Under the pieces are notes generated by a model. The model was not told the origin of the DNA. It ran no database searches and saw only the letters and a list, made by a program, of their open reading frames with translations. The translations under genes were made by a program, and so were the position numbers. Positions 34,652 through 47,183 of a stretch of 64,000 nucleotides of DNA are shown here, piece by piece (position 1 is the stretch's first letter; every line of letters begins with the position of its first letter). Origin of the DNA: Chlamydoabsidia padenii. Lineage: Eukaryota; Mucoromycota; Mucoromycetes; Mucorales; Cunninghamellaceae. The stretch covers positions 62,001 to 126,000 of the forward strand of contig JAIWND010000011.1 in NCBI GenBank assembly GCA_025330725.1, read 5' to 3'.

Positions 34652-35086
34652 TCACAAGTCGTCATTCTTGTTCCACCTAAAGTCAATGTAAGAATGGTGT
34701 TTGCATGAAAAAGCATATTCCTTACCTTGAACATGTCAATGGTATTATGTTAGGTGATGTTGGTACTATTGGTCATGAGTAGAGTCCAGTAAAAAACATT
34801 GAGGATTGTTGATGAGACAAGAGGGGCTTACCTACTGTTGGGGAGATGAATACATTAGATTGGAAGAAGGCGTCAATGATTAGTAAGAACCTAGTATTGG
34901 GTCCTATTACTTACTATGCGAACCCAACTGGTTTTTACCACGAGTAGATCCCTTTAGCGATGACTTGCTGTCACCACCCTGATCTATAAAAAGTAAAAGA
35001 TATTAGTATTTGCTTTTTTTAAAAGCATTCGACTGGTTTGTACCTTTTTCTTTTTCCAAATAGGACGAGTTACTTGAGCCATTCAT
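34652..35086 (-). CDS. Candidate micro-gene, about 58 residues, five exons
   Basis: Splicing by eye gives MNGSSNSSYLEKEKD, then a Gly/Ser/Lys-rich exon (KGSTRGKNQLGSH), a possible 3-nt microexon TAG near 34832, an exon VPTSPNIIPLTCSR, and a last exon WNKNDDL ending in TGA at 34652. Each junction has GT and AG. Skipping the microexon keeps frame, so it could be optional. It is divergent from the phosphatase gene, with only about 120 bp between the two ATGs. No family recognised, and the chance of a fortuitous frame is real. Confidence 0.3.
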
Positions 35087-35208
35087 AAAAAAAAAAAGGA
35101 AAGAATAAAAAGAGCGGGAAAATGAAGAACCCGAAAGTTTTCCTTTTTCAATCTCCGTTATTTTTTCTACTTCTCTTTTCGCTTCTTTTATATATATATC
35201 AATCTACA

Positions 35209-38200
35209 ATGGAATCACATCTTTTATTACGGGAACATCCAAGGGCTCTTGCTCTTCGACCTTCTGTCTTGGATGAAGCACCGTCTAGTGTACTTGTATT
35301 GGAACAACACAAAAAGGGCCATCCTTCGGGTCCTACCAAAGCCATGGCTACCTTGGTCCCACCTACAAAGTTTGAAGATTCTCAATGGCGTATACTCAAC
35401 TCACGACCTGTCTTTGGTTGTCTTGGCATTATCGACATTCAAGGAGGTATGTAGGGTTTATTGAGGGGGGCTTTTAACTCATCTTTCTCTCTCTCTACTT
35501 TAATAGAAAGCTTTGTTGCAATTGTCACTGATTGTGTCTCACTTGGAAGGATACGTGCCGGTGAAGAAGTATACAAGATTCAATCGGTGGGCTTTTACTC
35601 GCTATCTTCAGCAAAATACGACAATGTGACCGTAATGACAGGTGGTTATGATGGGGATGACTGGACAGGTGATTCAATAATGACAACGACTGGAACCAAT
35701 AGTGGTGATAACGCCATGATGCAACATCCTTGTGCTCAACTACAAAAACTACTCTCCATTGGCAGTTTTTATTTTACACCAGATTTTGACTTGACTAAAA
35801 CAGTACAATCAAGGTAAAGAGGGGTGGTGGTTACTTTATTGTTTATATACTCACATGCTTATTCTTATTATAGAACATCCTCCGCCTCAGCAATGAGTGC
35901 TCATTCATTCGATGATCACTTTCTTTGGAACAAGTTTTTGATATCTGGATTATTGGACTTTAGAAACAAACTGGATAAAAGGAAACAAATGGATTTGGAT
36001 CGTGGTGGATTCTTGGTGTTTGCTATTCGTGGTTATGTTGGTATCAAAACAATCAAGGATGGTCATGACAAATATGAACTCTCTACGGTATCAAAACTCA
36101 GTTGTAAACGTGCTGGTACTCGTTTCAATTCTCGGGGGATCGATGACAATGGCCATGTCGCTAATTTTGTAGAGGTAATGTAAATCAAATAATGTAAAGA
36201 ACCATATAAATTCCCACTTACATTATGATATATTATAGACTGAAACTGTACTATCTTCTGATAGGACTTGTTATTCCTTTACACAAATTCGTGGCAGCGT
36301 ACCAGGTAATGTAATATGTAGGCTATACTAATTCATTCACTGATCTATTTTATTCTTTTCTAATATATAGTCTTCTGGGAACAACAAGGTATGCAGTTGG
36401 TCAATCACAAGATTCAAATAGCTCGTGGATCCGATGCAACACAACCAGCAGTCAAGCGCCATTTCGATGAACTCTCTCAAAGGTACCACTCTGTCTGTTG
36501 TCTCAATCTGTTATCTCTCGAAAAGGATAAAAACGCGGGTGAAGCATTACTCAGCAAAGCTTACAACACCGCCATCCAACAATTGACCACTACACCATTA
36601 TCAGCAGTGACAGTATTCAACTTTGACTTGCATGCCGAATGTCGGGGTGGTAACTATGAAAACCTCGGTCTCTTGCTGAACATTATCCGAAACTCAGCTG
36701 ATACCTTTGGCTACTTTTTGATGGATTCGGACGATAATCGGATCGTGTGTACTCAACAAGGCGTCTTTCGAACCAACTGTATGGATTGCTTGGATCGGAC
36801 AAATATGGTGCAAAGCGAAATATCCAGAAAGGTCTTGATGGGCTATCTCAGCAACAAATGGGGTGATCATCACAGTATCATTGACCGGGCGATATCTGCA
36901 CACGCCAATCTGTGGGCCGAAAATGGGGATGGATTATCAAAAATTTATGCGGGTACGGGTGCACTTAAATCAGCATTTACTCGGACGGGGAAAGTCACGT
37001 TGATGAATGTGTTGGGGGATGCGGCTCGATCTGCCAATCGGTTTTATATAAACAACTTTCAGGACAAGGCTCGTCAAGAAATCATTGATCAATTATTGGT
37101 AAGATTAGGTAAAGAGAAAATGGGGGACACAAATGGCGATATATAATGACTAAACTTTGTTATTATTATAGGGCAAACTTCCTGGTCAAGCAGAAATATA
37201 TATACATGACCCTATCAGTGACTCGGTCTCCCAGTTGATGCTATCAAGGTAATCATGAAACAATGATAACACGCCTTATGGACTCTTTTTCTTCTTTAAC
37301 GCTACTGTTTAGATTGAATGAATACTCTACTAGTCAACAAATCCTTATCTTTTGTGGCACCTACAACCTGAATGGCAAATCATTCAAAGGGGAAAAGCTG
37401 GACCCTTGGTTACTACAACATACACGATGTAAGTCCGCAAGATCAATTCATTTCGCTGTTACTAAACTATTTGCTTATTGATAGGGAACCAAACGAATGA
37501 TCCTGATATCTATGCTATTGGGTTTCAAGAAATAGTAGAACTCTCACCACAACAGGTCATGGCAACAGATGCCGAAAAAAGGTAAAATCACATCAAGCAC
37601 CACCATCACTTTATAACATTTTTTCTTTATCAGAACTGTATGGGAACAACAAATTGAACGTACTCTGAATGCCAATCGACCTAATGGGAAATCCAAGTAT
37701 GTCTTGCTTCGATCTAATCAATTGGTGGGTGCGGCATTGATCATCTTTGTTAAGGCTTCCATTGTGGAAAGTATACGAAACGTCGAAACCTCGATTAAAA
37801 AGGTAATAATAATAAAATTAAAAATCATATGAGGATGGGACTAACACATGTGTATAGACGGGAATGATGGGCATGGCAGGCAACAAAGGTGCAGTGGCGA
37901 TCCGGATGGACTATGGTGATACAAGCTTTTGCTTTGTTGCTGCTCATTTTGCTTCGGGTCAATCAAATGTCGACGATAGGAATGCCGATTATCATATCAT
38001 CAATCAAGGTCTTCAATTCCAACGAGGTCGAACCATCGACAGTCATGAGTAGGTCATCTGCCTTGAAGAACGAACTGTACTAATCTCTTTTATGATAGCA
38101 ATATTGTTTGGCTGAGTGATTTTAACTATCGCGTCTCGTTGCTCAATGAAGAGGTAAGAATAGGATGAAAAAAAGGGGGAGGGGTTGAAGATGGTTTAAT

Positions 38201-39286
38201 ATATTCTATGTTATAGGCTCGCCGGTATGCCGCCTCTGGAAATATAGATGCGCTCTTACAAAACGATCAGGTAATATCAATGGAAATGGAAATTACATTA
38301 ACTAATCTCTTTTTTTTTTTTTATAAAAAAAAATAACTTGATGTAGCTTATCCGCGAAATGAACCAAGGCAATGTATTCCAGGGGTATGAAGAAGGATTG
38401 ATCACATTTATGCCGACATACAAATATGATAATGGGACAGACGTATACGATACTAGGTAAGTGACAAGTCATTTCCATCAACCCCTCCCTTTTAGCTAAT
38501 TTGTTTGCTTGCTAGTGAAAAACAGCGTGTACCTGGATGGACTGATCGAATTGTATTTAAAGGGAATCAACTCAAACAGATCCAATATGACCGAGCCAAC
38601 TTGTATACCTCTGACCATCGACCTGGTAAGTTGAACTCGAACAATAGATGGATAATATCAAACTCACACTTCTTTCGAATTAGTATTGGCATTGTTTGAA
38701 ACCAAGGTAAGAAAACAAGAAAAAGAAAATCAAGTCTCACTCACTCTTTCCTTTTATTAGATCATCATGCTCGACCACATGGCCAAGACACGACTTGAAC
38801 AGCAACTTTATAAGAAAGGATTGGAAAATACAAGTGTAGAATTAGTGGCGCCTGATCTTCCAAAAAGGAAACCCTCTACACCCGCACCTCCACCTTCTCT
38901 GAAACCAAAAATGACATTGATTGATGTATCGGATGATGATACACAGGATTGTAAGTGGGAAACAGGTAGAGGGCGGCTTGATGTTGATTCTTTTTTTTTT
39001 TTTTTTTTTTTTTTTGTGTATGTAGTGCCTCCTCCAAGTAATGACACCACGAAATGGTGGGAAGATGGAAAAGGTAAGAATGGGATAGAAGAAGAATAAG
39101 AAAATAGTCTGGATCAACTTTTTTTTATTTTTTTATTAAATAGCATTACCCAAGGCGAACAAGAATAGAACAGAGCAAGGTAGGAACCCATTTGTTGCAA
39201 CGGATACAAAAAACCTATGGTCATCTCAATCTTTGGAATCATCATGGATTGTACCTTTATCATCATCTTCATCATCATCATCATAA
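35209..39286 (+). CDS. Synaptojanin-type polyphosphoinositide phosphatase (INP51/52/53)
   Basis: Dual phosphatase that clears PI(4,5)P2 and other phosphoinositides during endocytosis. Many short exons. The start at 35209 (MESHLLLREHPRAL) is preferred over 35122, whose extra residues form a Phe/Leu-rich leader. The N-terminal Sac1 domain includes FGCLGII, DDHFLWNKFLISGLLDF and the CX5R catalytic site RTNCMDCLDRTN (intact). The inositol 5-phosphatase domain follows, with GTYNLNGK, IYAIGFQEIVELSP, MAGNKGAVAIR, AAHFASGQSN, WLSDFNYR, PGWTDRIVF and SDHRPV. In WLSDFNYR the usual GD is SD. The tail has a Pro-rich stretch and an NPF motif (GRNPFVA), the ligand of EH-domain endocytic adaptors, before a Ser run encoded by TCA repeats. 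It matches fungal Inp52/Inp53. Confidence 0.93.
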
Positions 39287-40426
39287 AACGAAATTATAGT
39301 TATAGATATGTTTATTAATTAATCAATAAAAGTAGATCGGTGTATGATAGTTGTCTCCATTTGCGATACTCATGTTTTATACCCCCTCCCCCTTTTTTTT
39401 TACTTCTTCGTCTCCTCTATTCACTTTATTTTGTATTGATCTAACAGACACTCAATAATGGTCTTCGCTGGTCTTCTTCACAATATGACACTCACAATGG
39501 TTGAAGCGATCTGACTCTGTGATAATAGGAAGTGTCTTACTGGCGATGGCCAAATCTTTACTGAAACTCATTCAACCGAACCAACGTGACAAAGCTTAAA
39601 AACAAACAAACACTAGAATAGAACACCCTCATCAAAACTCTTATACTTATGCTTCTTTTCTGTATGTCTAGGTGAATAGGTGGTCCAAAAACCGGCAAAC
39701 GCAGACAACCACTTGGTCGATTTATCTATCTACCTATCTGGAATTAATGCCTTTGGCGATATGTAACACACTATGGTGCTCCGAAACCAACTACAACTCT
39801 AGATCGAGAATAAACCTACTCCGTGTCCCTCCTGCAAAGGAGTCCCTAATCTTTTTTGTGAACCAAAGGTAACTATAAAACATCTACTAGCAAGTACTTG
39901 AACTAACTTTCGCTTTTGTCTATTTAGGTGTAGGAAAAATCATTTGCCAGCAACATAGTGGTACCGACACTTGCTTCATCTACCTTATGGTGCATGTCAT
40001 CTATAATCGTCATAAACCTTAATTTATACACGCTATTCTGATCAGGATAAAGTGGGGTTCTTTAAGCTGTTGTTTGAGAAATGACTGAGCGCGGCTGCTG
40101 CTGCAAAACGGCTTGGGATTCACGTTCGTACAGCGCAAAAATGGGCTGAACAGTACGAGAGGGATCCTGATAATATCTTTGAGAAAAGGAGAAAGACTGG
40201 TCGTTAGGCGAACACCGATGAGAGAAATCAAGAAAAGTGGGAATATGGGGAATCAGGGAATAAAGAATAAAGAAAATCATTTTTTGGTGGCGTTGTAAAT
40301 GAATTGTCGCAGCGATTCACCAGTGGAGTAATTTTGGCTCAAGTTTTTTCATTGCCAACTGACAGGCATGTCATCCAGTTCATCTTTCCAATCAGATTTT
40401 TCCGGTAGTGGATCATGAATTCGAGG
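39287..40426. other. Intergenic, no supported gene
   Basis: About 1.1 kb with only short unrelated frames on either strand. Spliced-looking signals (GTAACT near 39869, TTTAG near 39926) exist, but the conceptual product has no recognisable pattern. Possibly decayed sequence. Confidence 0.4.
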
Positions 40427-40900
40427 TCATCTTGTTTTTGATCTTGAATAGTTTCCCTTCAATTTTGGCAGCGGTTCCAGCGGCGAGTCTGAATCCCAGT
40501 CCACAGTTTGGCAATTCTTTCTTTTAACAGCCGCATTAAAAACCAATGTATGCTTGATCAGATGTTTTGCCTTGGGTGACCCAGTTACACCAAATAACGC
40601 AGCATCAGCCTTCATCAGTATTTTTTCGTTGTTGTAGCAAATGATGTCCACCATATTTGAGACATCCTTATCGCATTCAACTTGATTTTCCGTGATGGCC
40701 ATGGCAATGTGATATAACTGTCGAATGGTTCGATTTTCAGCAAAGGAATGACCGTATAACGTTGAAGAGGCTTCGGTCAGGAACGAGGACAAAGCCTGCA
40801 GGGGTGTGAGTTGATCGGAAGGCGCAATACTCGATAAAGTCAGTTTTGACACAATGGAGCAGCTTTGTGCCCAGAAATCAGTGGCCAGGAGCGAAGACAT
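40427..40900 (-). CDS. Hypothetical protein, 157 residues
   Basis: Single-exon frame with a convincing amino-acid composition (MSSLLATDFWAQS...), a predominantly helical look, and a Lys/Arg-rich end (PLPKLKGNYSRSKTR). No signal peptide, membrane segment or known motif. A TATA-like CTTATAAAG lies about 210 bp upstream (41110-41118 on the plus strand). The neighbourhood contains a retroelement tail and a second orphan frame, so it may belong to a lineage-specific or element-associated gene family. Function unknown. Confidence 0.5.
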   Translation of the reverse strand: MSSLLATDFWAQSCSIVSKLTLSSIAPSDQLTPLQALSSFLTEASSTLYGHSFAENRTIRQLYHIAMAITENQVECDKDVSNMVDIICYNNEKILMKADAALFGVTGSPKAKHLIKHTLVFNAAVKRKNCQTVDWDSDSPLEPLPKLKGNYSRSKTR

Positions 40901-41143
40901 TTAAGGTTTTCCAGAAATAGATTTGAACTTTGCCATAAGTTGGATAGGAGAGACGCGATCGGTGCAAACAATTAAAACGATAGGAGAGGTTTTGTAGATG
41001 CTCAAGGCGCTTTGTGAATAGCTGACAAGGCGTTGCATAAAGGGTTCATTGACGGTGAGCTGAATTGCGATTAGGATTGGAGGAAGCGAGTTTTGGATTG
41101 CCTACCGAGGCTTATAAAGTATATCGCTTCGCGATGCGTTCTG

Positions 41144-41405
41144 TCATTTTATTTCTGCTGACGTGTATGTTCCGTTTGGAACGTCCAATAACTCGCCGAC
41201 CACAAGGTCAATCACGACTGGAGTTTTTAACATTTGCTTGCTGAATTGGTTTTTGCCTGGCGATTGATCGTTGGGCAATCGGAATGTGAGAATCTCGTCA
41301 GATACTACAAAATAAAACCAATCAAACAAAAGGAAAGAGGGAAAGATAAAAGTAAAGGAGTATAACAAATATCCTTACTTACCACCGTCATCGTCATTGC
41401 ACAAA
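41144..41405 (-). CDS. Orphan partial ORF
   Basis: An intron (about 41308-41384) may join a short upstream Asp-rich exon (CNDDDG) to the frame SDEILTFRLPNDQSPGKNQF and a tail ending DVPNGTYTSAEIK at 41144. No in-frame ATG is found before the first exon, so the 5' end is missing or the model is wrong. Not recognised. Confidence 0.25.
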
Positions 41406-41603
41406 ACTGTTGACTGATAAACAATGATAAAGATTTTTTTTTTGTAAACCACGTGTTGTATAGACCTACGTCTCACGTACTTTACATCTTTTTAACCTGA
41501 GCAAAACCAACCAACACTACCCCACGCGTCGTGATGAGGGGCGGGATTCGAAATCCAAATTCAATGAAAATCAATCTATCATATAATTATGCGAACTATT
41601 ATT

Positions 41604-41981
41604 CTACTCTAAACGTGGTCGATAATGTGTATCCAACTTTGTCAATATGGTATTGGTAATAGCAGTCGTGTCAAAAAGGAATGCCATGCATTTTCCATAG
41701 CCACATATCATGATCAGTTGCGGTTGTCGTTTGATAATAGTGTGAGGGCGCAAGTGAAGAAGGAATGATGCTGGATCGATTTCATGTGACAAAGTATTCA
41801 GAGATCGGGTCCGTAGAACTTGATCCCACACCGTTTTCTTTGGAGGGCATGAGTAGATGAAGTGGAAGGTGTCTTCGGGTTGGTGGCATAATATATACTG
41901 TACACATGGATGAGATTGAGGCGGGTGGTATTTGGCGAGGCGGTGTTGCAGCGGAATCTTGTCAGTCAAAGCCTTGTACAT
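41604..41981 (-). mobile_element. LINE reverse-transcriptase zinc-binding tail fragment
   Basis: A 125-codon frame beginning PMYKALTDKIPLQHRLAKYH, followed by a Cys/His region (C..YILCHQPEDTFHFIYSC). This matches the zf-RVT domain at the C-terminus of non-LTR retrotransposon reverse transcriptases. A stop lies just upstream, and no endonuclease or reverse-transcriptase core is found nearby. It is therefore a 5'-truncated remnant. The first Cys pair is imperfect (C-x3-Y-x2-C), consistent with decay. Confidence 0.7.
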
Positions 41982-42898
41982 AGGCTACACATGACATAAT
42001 GAAAAGACTCTGGGGGGAGGAGTTTGGACTCATGTTGGGTGTTTGAGTCAAGTTGACTTTTTTTGTTTCACAAGTCGACCAACTTGTCCTGTAGACCATC
42101 TCTAACTGTCATCATTAGTTTGCCGAATTAAGAAATTCATGCAGATTTGATTTTTGAAATTTTAATCCCGATTATGCTCCACGGTTCAGGTCCCGCTTCA
42201 CTTGGAGTCACTTGTGTGGATCCTTTCATGATGCTCATTAATAAAGTTAATGCCCAAGACGTGGAAGCGCCATGTCTATGCTTCAAAAGCAGGTACGGGA
42301 AAGGAAAGTCTAGAAAAAAAAAAAAAGACACTTGTCAAAGTGACTCTATGTTATGGCTCAGTCTCAAAACTTTAATGATTCTTGTTGTACCATCTGCTTC
42401 CACCATTGGGTACCTTTTTCATCAAAGGAGGGGAAAAGAGTTTAAGTTGGAGCCCCCATGCAAAAAAGGTACACAATCTAAAAAGAAAGGAGGGTGAGAT
42501 ATGATTGGTCGGCGGAATTTTAATCTCACAAAAGCGATTTCGTCGTTTGGATCTTGATATTTTTTTTTTCCTTCTCTTCCCTTTACTGGTCATTATCATC
42601 CGTACGTATAGCTTTAAAAAAAAAAGAAGGTATCATCGACACACAGACAATCACATGTACAACGCACAGGTTTATATGAATCACTTATATCAACAATAAA
42701 AAAACGACTCGATTGGATGGATGGATGGATGGATGGGTAGGCTTCACAGGACGATAATGGAACTCAACTTTTTTTTTTTCTTTTTTTAAATTTCGTACAT
42801 GTGATTGTCTGAATGAATTCGATTACGATTCCACTACACCATTATAATGTTTGGAAAACTCATCTATACACTTTTTTTTGATGTGGGGGGGATAGAAT
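41982..42898. other. Intergenic, RPL13 promoter side
   Basis: No supported gene. A GGAT/ATGG tetranucleotide run lies at about 42713-42738 and T/A runs precede the RPL13 start. Confidence 0.5.
42713..42738. repeat. (GGAT)n microsatellite
   Basis: Five to six tandem tetranucleotides upstream of RPL13. Confidence 0.85.
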
Positions 42899-43663
42899 AT
42901 GGTTTTGAAACACAACAATCAATTGCCTAACCAACACTTCCGCAAGCAATGGCAACGTCGTGTCAAGACTTGGTTTGATCAAGCCGGCCAAAAAAAGTCT
43001 CGTCGTGTGGCCCGTGTCCAAAAGGCTACCCGCGTGGCTCCTCGTCCTGTTGATGGTCTTCTCCGTCCTGCTGTCCGTTGCCCTACTCTTCGTTACAACA
43101 TGAAGTTGCGATCCGGTCGTGGTTTCACTCTTGAAGAAATCAAGGTAACATTTATATATATATATATATATATGGAATAGGGATGAACTAACAACGGGAA
43201 TCTGAATAGGAATCTGGTCTTACTGCCAAGTATGCTCGCACCATTGGTATTGCCGTCGATCATCGCCGTCGTAACAAGTCTCAAGAATCTCTTGAACTCA
43301 ACGTCCAACGTTTGAAGGCTTACCAAGCTAAGCTCATTGTCTTCCCTCGCAAGAACGGTAGCCCCAAGAAGGGTGACTCTGAAGTAAGTAAAAATTGGAA
43401 TAAGAGAAGAGGGCATTATGAAACTAATCGATCTTTCTACTTTGTAGGCTGCTGAAGTTGCTTCCGCTGTCCAATTCCAAGGTCCTCTCTTCCCTATCGA
43501 ACAAGTCGCTGCTGGTCCTGAAGCTCGTGCCATCACCGCTGAAGAAAAGTCCACCAATGCTTACATGAAGCTCCGTTATGCTCGCTCTGAAAAGCGTACT
43601 CTCGGTGCCCGTGAAAAGCGTGCTCGTGACAAGGCCGAAGAAGAAGCTAACAAGAAGAAATAA
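42899..43663 (+). CDS. RPL13: 60S ribosomal protein L13 (eL13)
   Basis: Structural protein of the large cytoplasmic ribosomal subunit. Three exons (42899-43144, 43210-43383, 43448-43663) give 211 residues, the normal length. Hallmarks are the start [93 protein letters not shown], and the Lys/Glu-rich C-terminus. The gene is rich in preferred codons (AAG, CGT, GCT), as expected of a highly expressed gene. Confidence 0.97.
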
Positions 43664-43970
43664 ATATCGGGGTTTACTCTGATGGTGATGATCTTCCTCT
43701 ATATAGTTAGTCTTATATTGTTTTGTTTAGGGATAGATAATGAAAAACTTGAAATAAAGGGATCTTCTTTTTTTACTTATCGGGTGGTTGCAATAAATGT
43801 GTGTATGCATGAACAGCAATAGGATGCTTGATGCAGGTAGGCGGGATTAGAAAACGAGCGTCTGCATGATAAAGGGAATCCATGTCTTTAGATTCTATTA
43901 ATTAATAAGCAAATGTTTATTATATAAAGTCTATGCTAAAAAAAACTATCTAATAAAGGAACTAATCAAT
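43664..43970. other. Intergenic between convergent RPL13 and GGT
   Basis: 3' flanks only; a motif-like GGCGGGATTAGAAAA is at about 43840-43854. Confidence 0.45.
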
Positions 43971-46499
43971 CTACCATCCAACGGCATGACCATCGCCTCG
44001 AGGATCAGATCCCGCCACCAAGACACGCTTCCCTGTGCGCCGGTCTGATGTTGATCGAATGACTTGACCACGGCCCATCATAGATCGAGGATGCCCTTCC
44101 AGTCGAATACATTCATGCCCCCTAGCTTCTAGTTCCTGAATGACTTCCTTTGTGATTCCATCTTCCAGATACACCACCGATTGTGACACGTCAGTAAAAG
44201 AGTAAGCATCGTCGTGGAGCATAGCCCCCGTTTTGGATTTGCGTACAGGTGGAGCTACACATAGACGGGGTAGATCCAGAGAATGTTGAGGGTTTTGAAG
44301 ATACTTGAGCATGTTGAGAATCACTTGGACTTGACCTTGAGGTTGAGCAAAGGCACCCATGACTAATTGTGTTTAGACGGCCCCCCCCCAAAAAAAAGTA
44401 GGTATGAGATACAATGGAATAGAGAGAAAGAGAGAGATGGTACTTACCACCAAAACAAGCTTCCAGATCATGTTGACCATTGCCTTGTTTCTTGGTAATC
44501 ATTGATGGTATAATGGTATGGTATGGTCGTTTGCTGGGTCCAATACAGTTAGGATGGTTATTAATTAATACAAAGTTGCTGCCACGATTATGCAAAGGAA
44601 ATCCGCATTGTTCAGGAATAATATGTGACTAGAAAAAATTAACAATAGAAGAGTAAGTAACCTATTACTTTTATGTTTATCGTTATATACTTACCCCAAA
44701 TGGCATAAAGGTAGAGTTCTATAATACAAAAGGGATAAGTCATGTTGCATCCTATCAATCACGATACTTACAATAAAACTACAAGCATTGCCTTGTTCAT
44801 CTACCACAGAGAAGTAAACCGTGTTACCCATTTTTTCAGGATACCCTTTTTGAATAGTGCCAGTCCGATGCTTTAAATCAATCAAGGAGGCTCGTTCAGC
44901 CAAGTAGTCCTACGGGAGGGGGGGGACGTGTTTGTCATTATTTCTTTTTCTTCCTTTTTTTTTATCCATCCCCTTTTTACCTTGCTCAGTAGTTCTTGAA
45001 TAGGTACATGGACAACATCAGGGTCACCCACATAGTACCGAGTATCAGCGAAAGCCAGTCGTAGAGCTTCAATGACCACATGGAGATAGTCCGCCGAGTT
45101 ATGTTCCAACTTGTCAAAGTCCACCGAGCCATTCTTTTCCAGTGCTTCGAGTATACCAAGGGCCATCAGAGCAGTAATACCTTGACCATTAGGAGGAATT
45201 TCCCATACTGTATAGTCATGATAATCAATCGATATGGGTTCCACAGGTTGAGAATCATGGTCGTGTAGATCTTTCATTGTCATCACACCACCTCGACTAG
45301 TCACCGCCGCCACAATAGCTTCACCAATAGGTCCGCTATAGAATCCCGCCTTACCGTCCTTGGCCAACGCCTTGTAAGATCTACAGATAGATATACATTA
45401 AAAGTTCAGTAACATGTACACGTATATGGTAAATATATTTTTGTATTCTTTGGTACAGCTTACTTGGCAAGGGTTGGAAGTGTCATAATATCGCCCTCTT
45501 TAGGTGCATGAATACCATCGATCAAGTATTCCAATTTTTGACCAGGGTTCGCAGTAATCAGTCCGTCTTGTTGTTTCTTCCACTAGCAAAAGGTAAAATA
45601 AATAAGGACATAAAGTGTGATTGTCTTGTAACTTGCGTTGTGAGAAGAGATTTCGGCCACAGGAAACCTATGATTCACGTGAAAAAAAAAAAAAGAGATG
45701 AGTCATCTATTAAGATCCGTTTATTTTGATTTACCCGTTTTCTGCCAAATCAATAGCAGGTTGAAGAATCGTGGCCATATTAAGATTTCCAGACCCAAAC
45801 CAATTCACACAATCCACCCAAGCAGCAGCAGCCCCAGGCACAGTGATGGCATGAATACTTTTCGTAGGTAAACTTTGTCCCTGAATTCCTTGATGGCGAA
45901 TCAAATCCAATGTCAATCCCGCCGGTGTCCTAAAGAAGGGTAAGTTGTTATACTTTTTTAATACGCGTATCTTACCTTCCTGATCCATTGAGTCCCCTGA
46001 CAGTTTTACTTTTCGCATCGTAAAACAAACAAAAGGCATCACCACCAATACCAGTAGACGTGGGTTCTACGAATAAAGTTGCGTCAACCATCCACAAGTT
46101 TCATTCCCCCTTTTTTTTTTTTGACTTACCAGTAACCCCTAGAGCAGCCGCTAGTTAACCATTACAAACAAGTTGATGTGAGGACATGATTTCGTGTTTT
46201 GCACATGCCACCTTACCTACGGCCACAGCAGCGTCCTATCAAGGACAAGGCAAAATTAGATTAATGACAGTTTCAAATGTGTTCCAAACGATGAATGTCA
46301 ACTTACTGCAGCATTACCACCCTTTTTCAGTATATCAATACCAGCTTGAGTGGCAGAAGGTTGTCTACAGGAAGGAATTAATGTCAACATGATCGAGATG
46401 GAGGTGGGGGGGGATCCCTTACGTGCTTGAGACCATGGCATGAGTACCGTAAACAGCTGATCGTCGTGATATAAAGTGTAATGGAGTCGGTGTTGTCAT
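43971..46499 (-). CDS. Gamma-glutamyltransferase, bacterial-type, no signal peptide
   Basis: Ntn-hydrolase that cleaves or transfers the gamma-glutamyl group of glutathione or related compounds. About twelve exons; start at 46499 ([20 protein letters not shown]). Conserved blocks are [50 protein letters not shown], the [20 protein letters not shown] region, [15 protein letters not shown], and the autocleavage site [15 protein letters not shown], where the Thr should become the N-terminal nucleophile of the small subunit. [40 protein letters not shown] and a C-terminal GRGQVI...[13 protein letters not shown] follow. There is no signal peptide or membrane anchor, unlike vacuolar or secreted eukaryotic enzymes. 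The closest pattern is the bacterial YwrD-like subgroup. A motif variant lies about 80 bp upstream (46579-46592). Confidence 0.92.
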
Positions 46500-47183
46500 T
46501 TTGCCGCAAGAGAATTAAAGAGAGAGAGAGAAAAGAAAGGGTTGGGTATATTTATATACTGTACTACTGTAGATACCGAGCGGGTTTTCAAAAAAGGACG
46601 CAGCCTGCCTCTGTAAGCCGGACTTACTATTATCCCCAGTTCACATTGAATTGTGAAGTAGATTTTCAAGTTAACCAAGCTCCAAAATCATTTTGTAAAG
46701 AAAAGTTAGGTCGTACATAACTCTTTTTCTTCCATGTTGAATGGGGAAGGGCGCTTTTTGTAGACGAATGTTCTTTTTCCTGTTTCCCATTTTAGTAATT
46801 TGCCCACTTGTCTCATGCAAAAAAACCAATTCAACCGCCGATCGAGTGGTAGTGGGATCAGGGCCATAACGACAATCACTTGATAAAAGACAACCATATG
46901 ATAACATGAATAAATGCTTTTTATTGTTTTTAAAAGTATATAATTTTTGTGATGGGGGGAAGAGCTAACTATAGTTCAAGAAGGGGTGGGGGATATGTAG
47001 AAATCATGTATCAAGCCATGATCAAATGGAGAAGAATACAAAGATGAGAAAGAATGAGAGAATGATGGATGATATGAAGGTTAAACAAATGATAAAGTAG
47101 GAATAATGAAGAATTATGTATGCAATGGGAGTGGGATTATGTAAACTAATTGAGACAAGATAACAAAAGTGAGATAGATAACA
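46500..47183. other. Intergenic, GGT promoter and NET-protein 3' flank
   Basis: GA-rich tract just upstream of the GGT start (46512-46532) and the motif copy at 46579-46592. No gene supported. Confidence 0.5.

Noticed and set aside
35122..35208. Upstream ATG giving the synaptojanin protein a hydrophobic leader
   Set aside because: Phe/Leu/Tyr-rich translation of a T-rich promoter; the family has no signal peptide, so the ATG at 35209 is preferred.
39672..39872. 66-codon frame downstream of the synaptojanin gene
   Set aside because: No protein-like pattern; a possible splice into the following sequence ends immediately in a stop.
42147..42497. Plus-strand 116-codon frame upstream of RPL13
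   Set aside because: Ends in lysine runs from A tracts and shows no conserved pattern.
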